Positions 49,359 to 59,872 of a stretch of DNA of 64,000 bases are shown one piece after another (position 1 is the first letter of the stretch; each line of letters starts with the position of its first letter). The position numbers and the translations under genes were made by a program. Below the pieces are notes generated by a model. That model had not been told where the DNA came from, did no database searches, and worked only from the letters and a program-made list of their open reading frames with translations. The stretch comes from Guyanagaster necrorhizus (taxonomy: Eukaryota; Basidiomycota; Agaricomycetes; Agaricales; Physalacriaceae): NCBI RefSeq assembly GCF_019112545.1, contig NW_025064923.1, positions 227,003 to 291,002 of the forward strand, written 5' to 3'.

Positions 49359-49772
49359 ATGAAGTTCTTCTCTGCCCTCGTTCTCGCCCTCATCCCTTCT
49401 TGCGCCCTTGCCGTGACTGTCGGCTACGATAACAGCTACGATGTTGGCAGCAACTCCCTTGCCGATGTCGCTTGCTCCGATGGCGCCAATGGTCTATTGA
49501 CCAAGGGGTTTACCACATACAGCTCCCTCCCTACTTTTCCGTATATCACTTCATCCGATGCTATTGCAGGATGGAACAGCCCGAATTGTGGGACTTGCTG
49601 GCAATTGACATACAACGGTCGCACGATTACGGTGCTAGCAATTGACCATGCACTGTCTGGATTCTACACCTCGCAGGCCGCATTAGATGATTTGACGAAC
49701 GGGAATGCGGTCGCGTTTGGAACGGTACAGGCTACAGCGACGCAAGTCGCTGCGTCGGCTTGCGGCTTGTAA
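49359..49772 (+). CDS. Cerato-platanin, copy 1
   Basis: A small secreted protein of about 138 residues that binds chitin oligomers and self-assembles at surfaces; family members act as elicitors and in hyphal wall behaviour. The signal peptide is MKFFSALVLALIPSCALA, followed by VTVGYDNSYDVGSNSLADVA. Conserved blocks: NGLLTKGFTTYSSLPTFPYI, DAIAGWNSPNCGTCWQL, ITVLAIDHALSGF and ASACGL at the end. The four cysteines that form the two disulfides are present. There is no intron. The Met at 49359 is chosen over the in-frame Met at 49302 because it directly begins the signal peptide. Confidence 0.95.
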   Translation: MKFFSALVLALIPSCALAVTVGYDNSYDVGSNSLADVACSDGANGLLTKGFTTYSSLPTFPYITSSDAIAGWNSPNCGTCWQLTYNGRTITVLAIDHALSGFYTSQAALDDLTNGNAVAFGTVQATATQVAASACGL

Positions 49773-51094
49773 TGGACACATCACGATATTTCATGTTGAT
49801 GGAGGGATATCACCGCCATCGGTATTGGGATTGAGGACGGAATGGACGCAGACATAGTTGGACAATTACTCTCTACTTAACCAGTGCTTCCGGTAGTCAG
49901 CTTGTAATGCTTTGAAATTTCATAGCGCTATTATGTGGGGCCAGATCTGCAGTGAAAAGATCAACGGTGATCGGATTTTGAAAACATTACGAATTGAATA
50001 ACCATTTGAAAGGAAGATCCCGACGCGTAACACCAGCAGACCCTTTGCTCTTAAAAGTCAATGCATCGTGACAGATTTGTAATATATAATCTCGAAAACC
50101 GTTCAGACCTCAGTACCGGAAGCACAGTACTTTTCAGAGAGCTTAGCAGCAGGCGATGGATTATTTACGACAGAACTTTGAAATAAAAATGCGGAGGTTA
50201 CTCGCTATCTGCGTCCCTGACATTTTACGCCACTTAACAGAACACACCGCGATCACATTCGAGGTTGACAGATCATGAGGCGCGTCTTGCACAACATTGA
50301 AACGGTAAGGAACAACAGCTGACTTCATCTCGCGCTCACGGGACTCGGGGAAATGGCGGTTCGGACCTGACCCTGGTCTGGCTTCCAAGATCATCAAGAC
50401 TCTAGACTATCTCTAGTTCACCCACACGCTCTTAAACGTTCTCCCGTCTCTTTGCATGACCGGAAGCTCGAGAGTCCATGAACCAATTGGCCGTCCTCAT
50501 CCTATCACACGCTCTGCGACTACCATGGAGTTGACAAATGTTAATTTACTCGGTCGCTTCTGGTGGCTTCTAGCTCTCTTGTTATTTTGGTCCCAATACA
50601 ACTTAGAGGCTTCGAGTGTCCATCAGCAGCATACAGTGGTTCTCGGGTACCATCGACAAGATGACGGTGGAGTTCCTCTGACAGAACCTGCCGAACTTTC
50701 TTCGGCCGTGATCACTGATTATATTGCAGAAATATTGCGGTTACTTAACGAGCAGGCGGACTGGATGCGAGTTTTCAATACCTTCAATTGCCTTGGGCTT
50801 GGCTTCAAACTCGGGCTTCACAAACCGTCTGTTCTAGTTTTTAGAACCACTTCAGGACAGTATTGCATCGGAGACACGAGACCATCTTTTAATTCTTCAG
50901 CCATTGGGTTCACATGGACTAGACGGACATCTTCTTCCGTGGTGCGAATGGCTGTAGCTTCATGACCTGCACGTTTGTCTTTGCAAAAGCAATAAAAACG
51001 GTCGTGGTACCTTGTACGAACTCTCCACTTCTACCTGCTTAACCCAAGCAGTCAAAGAGCACTTCAATCCGCTTATAAACCAACGACTACGACA
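49773..51094. repeat. Spacer with promoter copy 2 of the cerato-platanin duplication
   Basis: 1.3 kb. The right part (about 50630-50990) aligns with the region upstream of copy 1. A plus-strand frame of 169 codons (50456-50965) lies in it; it shows a hydrophobic stretch but no domain and is doubtful because the homologous copy 1 region is not open. Confidence 0.5.
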
Positions 51095-51514
51095 ATGAAG
51101 TTCTTCTCCACCCTCGCTCTTGTCCTCGTCCCGTCTTACGCCCTCTCAACCACCGTTGGCTACGACAGCGGCTATGGTGTTGGCAGCAACTCGCTCGCCA
51201 ACGTCGCTTGTTCCAACGGCGTCAATGGTCTTTTGACCAAGGGATTTACCACATACAGCTCTCTTCCCACTTTCCCGAACATCTCATCGTCCGACGCCAT
51301 CGCAGGATGGAACAGCCCAAACTGTGGGACTTGCTGGGAGTTGACATACAGTGGGACTGGTAACACCATTACGGTGCTAGCAATTGACCATGCGGCATCA
51401 GGGTTTTACACCTCGCAGGCCGCAATGGATGCTTTGACGAACGGGAACGCAGTCGAGTTGGGAGTGGTGCAGGCTACAGCGACCCAAGTCGACGCATCGG
51501 CTTGTGGATTGTAA
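51095..51514 (+). CDS. Cerato-platanin, copy 2
   Basis: Tandem paralogue of the gene at 49359-49772, same strand, intronless. Signal peptide MKFFSTLALVLVPSYALS, then TTVGYDSGYGVGSNSLANVA. Conserved blocks GLLTKGFTTYSSLPTFPNIS, DAIAGWNSPNCGTCWELTY, ITVLAIDHAASGF and VDASACGL are nearly the same as copy 1, with a two-residue insertion (YSGTGNTITV against YNGRTITV). All four cysteines are kept. The upstream region is also duplicated but lacks the TATA. Confidence 0.95.
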   Translation: MKFFSTLALVLVPSYALSTTVGYDSGYGVGSNSLANVACSNGVNGLLTKGFTTYSSLPTFPNISSSDAIAGWNSPNCGTCWELTYSGTGNTITVLAIDHAASGFYTSQAAMDALTNGNAVELGVVQATATQVDASACGL

Positions 51515-51987
51515 TGGTCATTTCGTGTTGACGGCGGGACAATGTTACCGGCATCGAGATTCGATTTAGCGGACATTAGGACACAAGAACATCAGCTGTA
51601 CAATTATGTTCCACTTTTTGCTCGTAGTAACTCCAACTAGCATCCCTTTGAAATATTCAAATGCGCTATCATGCCGATTCTGCCTTATGATGACTCGTAG
51701 CATCTGGTACTGTAGTCTTCAAAGGTGTACGCCGGAGTCCTTCGCAGAAAGGTACAAGACAAAGTGAATGTGCGAACATTATAGTTGTTGATTATGATGT
51801 CGCGCAAATATTAATCGTTCTCGTCAGTTCCCAGAGCTGAATAATAGTAGTCGGCCTTCTGGTTTACGCCTCGCTGATTCGAACCACACGATCGTGGTCA
51901 ATGACAGAACATCAATAAAACAACCCACACTTAATTCATAACTGTAGGTGTACTAGCGTCGAGTAGCTTGGCAACTAGCGTATAGAT
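51515..51987. other. 3' flank of cerato-platanin copy 2
   Basis: About 470 AT-rich bases, no gene seen. Confidence 0.4.
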
Positions 51988-52331
51988 CTAGGCTTGAATA
52001 TGAAGATCTGTAGATTCGGCAAGAGAGCGGCCAATTTCCAGCTCACGAGGGTTATCCAAATATTTGATGAGTTTCAGCGCGACCACCTTTCCAGAGGAAA
52101 GCTCCATGGCATCCATAAAATTATAGAAGCCCTATGCCCATGAACATCTCTGAATGAAATATCTGGATGAACACGCGGCTTCTCGTTCACTGTCCTCACA
52201 TAGAAAGGACAGTTTGTTTGTACCCGTCCAAAACGGCGTCCAGTCTGGTTGAAGACGAGGTCGTACATTGCAGCCGCACTCTTTGAGACAAACCGATGAC
52301 GCCCACCCGGTGTCACAAGCCGTTCGTCCAT
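51988..52331 (-). pseudogene. Truncated protein-kinase-like fragment
   Basis: On the minus strand an open frame begins MDERLVTPGGRHRFVSKSAA and, with one 45-base intron (donor GTTCAT, acceptor CATAG), continues FYNFMDAMELSSGKVVALKL and IKYLDNPRELEIGRSLAES before a stop. SGKVVALKLIK followed by ELEIGRSLAES looks like the beta-3 strand and alpha-C helix of a kinase N-lobe with the VALK lysine and a Glu. Everything after this, including the catalytic loop, is missing. It may be a decayed gene or a chance resemblance. Confidence 0.35.
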
Positions 52332-53239
52332 TAGGTGAGGCTAAAGCTGGGCCATTCCCAGCACATTTGGGCCCTGAATCTCTGGAATGCATTACGCATG
52401 AGTCTGTATACAAACTTGAAGACGCCGGACGTTTCCTAGCTCACGTCGTCAATATGACTACCAGGTCCTCATGGCACTGTCTTTCTCCAGCACATCCTGA
52501 AACTTGGTAGACAGCTTGTCAGTATATGCAGACCCTTGATATCAGCCTCAATGAGGAGCGTCCGGAAATAAAAGATCCATCGTAGTGATCGTATGGCACA
52601 AAAAGTACAAGGCCCGTATGTGTGAGTCAAATCGCATTGAATGACTCCCGGAGGCTAGGGCCGGCGTCTTGAGCATTCGCACTGTAAGGAGTAGTATGAG
52701 TCTACTGTTTGCCACGCCGAAAAGGGAAAAAGGATGATTAGTATGCGAATTGAAGAAAATAGAGGGAAAAGGGCTGCGTTATAACCGGGATGTGTGATAT
52801 ATTCTGCCATAGGGAAATCTACTCAGACAGATATTGAAAGAAGGCTTCGAGAGATGATGTTGTTTCCGTAGGCATCAGAGAAAAAAATGGCTCTTGAATA
52901 TCCCCATCCATGGTTAGTGAGTTCGAAGAAAGGTCCCGTCGTAGTACAGCAATGGCCAGATAATATTTGGTATCTAAGATGTCACTCGCATTACAGGGTA
53001 AATGGAATGATGCACGCACAAGTTGTAGGTCCACTTAGGTGTCCACAATGGAGATATTCAGAGGATGCTGATTATTCGTCCGGGGCATTGACGCGGTGTT
53101 AGTCGAATCAGACTATTCTTCGCCTCGCTTTGTTGTTGATCATTGAATCAAGCCCGGATGGTTATGGCGTGAGAAGGGGGTACGATTACGATCGGCTTGT
53201 TGGTTGCAAGAAAAAGGTGGACACTAGATACCTAGCTGT
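52332..53239. other. Gene-poor stretch with one exon-like frame
   Basis: No complete gene. A minus-strand frame of 71 codons at 52819-53034 (VLRRDLSSNSLTMDGDIQEP and onward) has protein-like composition but matches nothing I know and has no obvious partner exons. CpG content here is ordinary. Confidence 0.35.
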
Positions 53240-53990
53240 CAGATATTACCATCGAAGTTCCAATGAGATGCCAAAGTAAGAGGAAAGGACATATATTCCA
53301 AGACATAGATGAAGGGCAGGAGCAGTGACAGCAAATGATTCAAACAGGAGCAAATGAAATTGAACAGGCAAGGATTCACTGCAGTGAAGGCTTAGGAATG
53401 ACTGGTATTCCATATGCTATGAGCCCCGGTGTTTACACCCAGTGTCTAACAGCCTTGAATAGTCGAAAGATGGTGAAATCAGTGTTATAGATGACTTGAG
53501 ATCTCAAAGTCATCGCCTTTCTCAATGAGTGCAAATTTCTTGACAGCTTCATCAATTTTGATGTGTGTTACTGGATCTGGCTCAGTCATCACAGCTATCA
53601 GAGGCTCCATGAACCCAAATCCTTTCATCCCAGATGACAAAAGAGTGCTGAGACTCTATTATTGCAGAGCATGCTAAGAAGACTGGTATGGCTCTCTTAG
53701 AGGCTGAGGCATTGCTGAATTCCACAATGTTCAACAGGAACAGTGATATCAATACTTACATTGCTGACCTGCATACAAAGCAATAGACCATTAATAACCT
53801 TTGTACAATGGCTCTGACTGACCAGGAGTTCAAGGGAATAATTATTCGTTCCATTATTCCTATGGACAACTGGATGCCTATCCTCCTGAGCCTGTATCAC
53901 TTCTGATGGTCTATGGGACCACCACACCCAGGATTGAGAATTCTTCGGTACACTGATAGGGAACAGATGGTCTCAGACACTAATTGATAA
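53240..53990 (+). mobile_element. CpG-depleted retrotransposon relic with gag-like fragment
   Basis: Only four CpG dinucleotides occur from 53281 to 53940, against dozens in flanking DNA, while TG and CA are common. On the plus strand 53695-53907 reads EAEALLNSTMFNRN, NTYIADLHTKQ, a stop, then LTDQEFKGIIIRSIIPMDNW and MPILLSLYHF before another stop. The pattern DQEFKGIIIRSIIP with SLY resembles copia-type gag polyproteins of basidiomycetes. Both stops (TAG, TGA) could come from C-to-T decay. No LTRs or pol were found, so this is a fragment. Confidence 0.5.
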
Positions 53991-54593
53991 CAGTCGCGCT
54001 GGATGTACATGGACGATGAGAAGCCATATGTTCTGTCTTGCGCAAGGACCAAAGATATAATCTACGAAAAAGAATTGACGAGGCGACACTGTAGCTAAAT
54101 ATTTCGACGACCCAAAAAGCTGAAAAAATGACCGACCTCGTCATGGTTTTACCAGGCCGTCAAAGCCACATAGTAGCACACCAGGAAGATGGGGTACGGC
54201 AGGATACAGGAATATGACGACGCACGCACCACCCTACATCAAACTCTGTACCCAAGTCAACACCAAGGTGGACTCAGACACAGAACGAGCTAGATGGTGT
54301 TGCTCCTTCTCATGAGTGCCACCCCGAAAGGCGCACCTTCGCTCCCTCAACTATGAAGGTAAAAACGTCACACAGACGAGTTAACGCCTGCAACCGTAGC
54401 TGACGCTTCGATGGTTGAGTCGGACACTGGAAGAAAAGAAAAAATTAAGACGCGACCCTTATAAGGACGTACTTCAAGCGGAGATCAAATGATCTGTGGC
54501 CAAGCCCGGCACGCTTAAGCAGAAAGAGTAACACTGTAAAAAAAGTCCTGGTAGTTCGGTAGATAAATTAGCATGTAAAATGTCTAAAAATAT
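53991..54593. other. Gap to amidohydrolase 3' end
   Basis: About 600 bases with A- and C-rich composition and normal CpG. No gene is supported; it may be further mobile-element debris. Confidence 0.3.
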
Positions 54594-57500
54594 TCAAAAT
54601 ATATCGACAAATCCTCGCAGAGGGGAGATCACAGCAACAACTTTCGACTCCAGCTCCAGAAGATCACCCCCACACGTCGCCACGAGATCAGCAGCTTTAC
54701 CAACGTTCCCCACAAGCAGTTTCTCAAGATTTATAGAAGACAATGCGAGGGCTTCCTCCTTGGAGATTTTTCCATCAGCTTCAAGAGATGCCTAGAGTGA
54801 ATATAAATTAGCAGCTCCCGACGACCATATGATCGATGGTCCACTTACCCAAGCGACGTCAAACCGGGTGTTACGAGCGCTCCAAATTTCTTCAATACCA
54901 ATGCCCACAATGACGTTGTGCGACAAGAGCAAGGAAATGGCACTATGCTCGGTCAGAGGGGGGCCTGGTAATCTGTCGTTTCTCCCGTGAATGCATGACC
55001 GAAACGGACTAAGAGAACTTACATTCTACGGTCCTCCCAAGTGTAAGGGAAAGGACGAGATGGGGTAAGCACGACACCAACACCTGCTTCCCCGAGTTCT
55101 TTCGCGAGCAGATGAGCTTCAGTTGCACCCGATATTGTCAACTGTATGTCCGTTCCCTTTGCGCGTTTGACCTCCCTCTTCAGCAAAATCAGCGTAGCAA
55201 TCACATCCGCGCTATGGGCCTCGACAACAAGTGGGATGGCTTCCTGTTTGGATGAGAGTCAATACACGCTGCTTACACAAATCCGATTGACATACCTCCG
55301 TCACTTTCTCGAACCATTTCCCTGATTCACCTTCGTATGGCCCGAGTAAGAGCCGACGAAGAGCAGCTATTTGCGTGCTGATACTGGGAGCACCAAAATG
55401 CCTCACAGCAACGTGCAAACCCGTGACCTCCTGTAGAACAGCGCCGTTCTCGAGTTTGTGTTCGGCCCCAGTGGAGAAGAATGTGCCTAGCCCAGAGTAG
55501 AACTTCCGGGCACTGGGCGCCACAATGGCAGATGTCACTCCTGAGCGGTAGGCAAGACTGGAGCAATGAGGCAATCAGGGGTCGTAAAGGATAGGCAGGA
55601 GATGAGCTTAATACATACAGTGCGTCTCGGGTGGTATACTGTAGTCCATCCACGGCACGAATGAGGGCGGTATCTCCCCCAATTATTTTCGGTACTGTCT
55701 TGATCAACGGATCAGGAACACTACCGTCGTTTGTCGATGGTTCTTGGTCGATATGTTCCAAACCTAGAGGCGAGCCAAAGGACACTAGACCAGGAGAAAT
55801 CGACCCCCCTTCGAGGTCGACTAGATATGGCTTTACGCCATCAAGAATACTGTCGCCAAAACACTCTGCATGCGACCCAGAGCATATCAACTTTCCTTTG
55901 TGCACAAGGACCACGCCATCGTTCTCGGGGAAGTCGAAGATGCGCTGGATAGTTTGGGCGGGAGATCGAGAGAAAACGGATTTGACATTGATGAATGCCA
56001 TTATGCCTGACACACTTTTGCTTGGAGACAGAGGCGGTAGTCCATCATATTTGAGAGCGTCTTTAGTTTCATCATCAAAATTGGGCACCCTGGGGATTTC
56101 CTGGAAGGACTGGGGCTTGTGAGCGACATACGCCGATTCGAGCTGAGGGATGCCATCTATGAAGACCTGGGATGGGGTTGCTCCCAAAGATAATGGATGA
56201 CTGTCCCAAATAACGAGATCTGAGAAAGTACTTTATAACCGAATGCGTATGAGCCTGACAATTATTCTCACCGGCGTCCCATCCTAAAGTTTTGTCAGAT
56301 GCTGCATCCAAGCGATAGAGCGTTTACAGCATTCACCTTTTCTGACATACCCAATTCGGTGACCCATCCCCATGATTTCGGCGGGAGTGCTTATCACGGA
56401 AGCTATGGCCAAGTTGTCGGCCAAGCCATAGTAGTGGGCCTGCTGGGCTTCATACAGCAAAAATCGCGAGTTCAAAACAGAATGGTCACTCTATCGGAGA
56501 AAGGAGATGATGCTTGATACAATGTAAAGTGACGTTGGACGAACCTTCATGACAACTTGCAACCCGTTATTGGCGAGAATTCTTGGTGCAAATTCTGACT
56601 GCCTGTAGGCCTCTTTCTTATACCTGCCATTCGGATGGGATACTTATGGTGACTGTAGAAAGAGACGTAAAAATGCATACCTTCCATTAGTGGCAAACAG
56701 AGCCACAGCAGGTGTTTGATCTGTACACGACTCGTAAGTTAACTGCCATCTGTGTTTAGATACTGCATACCGTAGGCTTTCTTCAGTAGATCTGGAACAA
56801 GGTAAGTTTCGTGAGCGTGGTGGAACGCAGCAATAGGGAATTTGAATTCATTGGAAAGCTAGCGAGGGTCAGCAACAATACCAGTGTCTAACAAGATGAC
56901 AGCAACTTACGCGGACCATGTCGTCCAGGTCAACGGCTTCGTAGCAATGGATATTGACCTGTAATGTTTTTTCTGTAAACACGATATCACAATTGACAAC
57001 TGCAATCCTCACTTTGACACGTCCTCTAATGACATCGACCAAAGCTTCCCATTGCAAATCCTCTGGATACTCCCCAAGGCTTTGCCATTGCCCGCTCATT
57101 GCCTTCGAGCAGTACGCGTCCTGCTTGCGTTTGATCTGAAGAGCAGTGTTGTACCTTGGAAAGAGGTGAGCTGCAAAGTGTATACAAGCCCACGAGGATC
57201 TCACGCTTCTCGAAATGCCCAAGTGGTATCCATTCTGGTCACACCGTAAACCCTACCTATCCGAGACAGTCAATAGAACTTACGCCAACGTTTACGAAAC
57301 AAAACCTACTGGGATTTTCACCTATTAACGCGAATAATCATAAACACGCGCTGGCAGCCAGTTTTACATCAGTCACCTACCGCAGGCGTGTCTGTGTAAC
57401 GCATAACCAGTCAGACCCTCCACTATTATCAAAGCTGGCGACGCACTTCATATGGCGCCATCTTGGTGGCAGGCGAGGGTCAGGAAAAGAGTTATTGATT

Positions 57501-58265
57501 TGATAAGGCGGTTCAAGAAGCATTGAGGACGGAGATCTCTCTTCAGTATGACGGAGCTTGATCACAAATGCCTGACCGCCTGTATGTCGTCAGATTGTAT
57601 GCGAGCCTTTCTGGTGCAACACACGCACCGATAGCATTGGCTGAGCCAGGCAGTATCAGGGCTGTCGTAACACCGCCAGCAATAGAAAGAGGGTATGCAT
57701 CGTCGTGGGTATTCAGACCATCCAAGCTTCGAAGCCAAGGCTGCGCGGTTCCCTTGAGAGAATTGCCATCGGAAGCACCCTCAAGTTCTGGCGATGGGTA
57801 ATCACCCAAATGAGAATGGAGGTCCACGATGCCAGGAGTGACCCAAGCACCGTGTGCATCGACTACCTCGAGACTACGACCATACGCCTCGAGCTGAGTG
57901 TACCCAAAGCTTCCAATGCCCATAATAAGGCCTTTGTCAATGAGAATATCCGCCTCCAGAACCTGGGTCCCGTTGTGCAACCCCGTCCATATCTTTGCGT
58001 TCTTGATGAGGGTTGGCTTGGTTCCGGGCACAAACCGGTCGTTCTCCGTCCTATCGTAGAAATTTGTGGGTGGTCCTGCAGGCTGTTGCAGGGACTGGCA
58101 TCGTGCAAGTGTCGCTGCAGCATGGGCAGGTAGCTGGGGTCTAGTTAGGAATGTCTGGGTGATAGCAATTGGAACGAGGAAGACGACAAGAAGAACGATT
58201 ACAATTGAACGTGGAGCCCGCCGTAGCCCCCTAGGCAACGGAGGCGACGCGTTCTTTTCCATCAC
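54594..58265 (-). CDS. Membrane-anchored two-domain amidohydrolase
   Basis: A predicted metal-dependent hydrolase of the amidohydrolase superfamily, facing the lumen or outside. The start MMEKNASPPLPRGLRRAPRS gives a basic N-terminus and one transmembrane segment (IVIVLLVVFLVPIAIT). Domain 1 has the metal motif GIVDLHSHLGDYP, then GGVTTALILPGSANAIGGQA, later VNIHCYEAVDLDDMVR, AAFHHAHETY and VVMKSDHSVL, so the HxH, two His and Asp ligands are complete. It closes with DLVIWDSHPLSLGATPSQVF. Domain 2 begins with DGVVLVHKGKLICSG, continues PGLVSFGSPLGLEHI and GVTSAIVAPSARKFYSG, and ends ADLVATCGGDL, then ISPLRGFVDIF. Domain 2 repeats the layout of domain 1 but lacks the HxH. About 10 introns. Substrate unknown. 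Confidence 0.82.
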
Positions 58266-58840
58266 ACGATGGTAAGAGACAAGGTGAATTGTTTGATAAG
58301 GGTCAATGAGGCAGGCACGACGGCAGGCATCACCACGCGTTTACCTCGCAATGTGAGTTGGGCATTTTCTTTCGCTGAGCGTACCGTTCTGATGTCTCTC
58401 GAGCTCAGGGTATTATTACAGTAAAGTGTCAGAGACTGATACGACTCGAACAGGGTAGCCCAATACATGTAAAGAATATTGTTGAATGATATCTCAGGAA
58501 TTTTAATTTTGTAGTTCAATGTTAAAAGCAGTAGGCATTGCGTTCTACGATTCAGTCAAACGTCGAATTGAAGTATGTTCTTCCTTTTCATTTAGTCCCG
58601 GAGCGGGAAATGCCGGCTCATCACGAGGACCCCTCTTTACCTACTTACCGGTCCATCTCATGCAAAGGTGGTCTTTTCTTCTTTTGACTAAGTCTTTGTT
58701 TTCGTTTGTGTCTTTGAAAAACAAAATGCCACTGTGTCTCTTGTATGGAAACCGCGCCACACACGACCACTATATAAGTACGCGGGTCCGTCCATCGAGA
58801 CTTGCTCCTATCCCCCCACGACCTACTTATCTAAACCAAC
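58266..58840. promoter_or_regulatory. Divergent promoter region, amidohydrolase / orphan small gene
   Basis: 575 bases between outward starts, with a T-rich/CT-rich part near 58570-58740 and a TATA near the right end. No gene is supported. Confidence 0.4.
58771..58778 (+). promoter_or_regulatory. TATA element of the orphan small gene
   Basis: TATATAAG, 63-70 bases before ATG 58841, a normal distance for a strongly expressed fungal gene. Confidence 0.5.
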
Positions 58841-59608
58841 ATGTCTGTCGCGTCTCCTTACAAGACCCTTTTTGCTATTCTTCACGATGTGACTACAGAA
58901 AGTCCTCTTGCACAAGTTCACCGAGCCTCCGAGGCCGTCATCCCCCGGTTGAGGACATCTTTGTTCACCGAAACCGAGCTCTCCTGTGACCACACGAATG
59001 TGCAGGTATTTCCTCATGAAAAAATTACAATTGCGAACACGAAGCTTGGTTATCCAACAATCTCCGAAAGGAATGCGGGAAACATTTGTTGGAAATACTA
59101 TCTGTGAGTACATCGCAGTCTTTGTGCTATCTGGCTTTGCTCAAACGATGTGCCACAGCTTACTCCAAATTGGAATGACGGAGGAAATGGCGCAAGCGCT
59201 AGTTGTGACAGAAATTGCACAAGCATTTGATCTTCAAAAGTTGAATGTCTCTATGCAAGAGTCCATCAGGGTGAATATTTTCCACTTTTGAGACGTCTAT
59301 TTCCTGGGTATTCATCTTTATTGCACCTGCAGGACCACTATGAGAAAACAGGGAAGCCTGTGCCACCGCAGTATCTTCAAATGCCGCCTCTAGATGAAGA
59401 TGAATGTAGGAGTCTAACCAATAGAATTGACGCCATTTATCGCTAATCTGTTGATACAGATGACCACGAGTCTTTTACGGAGACAGAAGTAGGCATGATG
59501 GCAGCAGGTGGCATCTTGAAGTTCATGGATGAGGGATGCACAACGGTGCGAGATATGTTGGAGATGGCACAGAAGACATCTCAAGAATACTTCGGGGTGG
59601 ATGAGTGA
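58841..59608 (+). CDS. Orphan small protein, function unknown
   Basis: I do not recognise this protein. Exon 1 runs from MSVASPYKTLFAILHDVTTE to NAGNICWKYYL. Then an intron (donor GTGAGT near 59103) joins to LLQIGMTEEMAQALVVTEIA, followed by LQKLNVSMQESIR, DHYEKTGKPVPPQYLQMPPL, DEDEYDHESFTETEVGMMAA and the end QKTSQEYFGVDE. Three introns give about 185-190 residues that read in frame throughout. There is no signal peptide or membrane segment; the protein is acidic near the C-terminus. The clean splicing and TATA argue that it is real. It is divergent from the amidohydrolase. Confidence 0.65.
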
Positions 59609-59872
59609 ACATGATTCTCAGAACATTTCTATCTCTTCGGATTATACTTCATGTAGCCTTTCAAGTAGGCCCTCCACTTTATATCTCACGTTCCTTTCTA
59701 TCGTAGTCTGAACAAAGGCTCTTGTCGAGACTGATTTGATTTTTCTGATACGAGTTTGAACGGCTCGGCATCTCCCGGCAGGTCTCGCATTGGGTATGCT
59801 CGAGCTCGATTCCACCAGTAAGCGCGAACTTTTGCTCTTCATCTTTACCAGTCACCGTCAAGTCTCGCGTCA

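Noticed and set aside
51866..51898. GATTCGAACCAC, like a tRNA T-arm on the minus strand
   Set aside because: The flanking stem pairs poorly and no acceptor stem or anticodon arm could be found.
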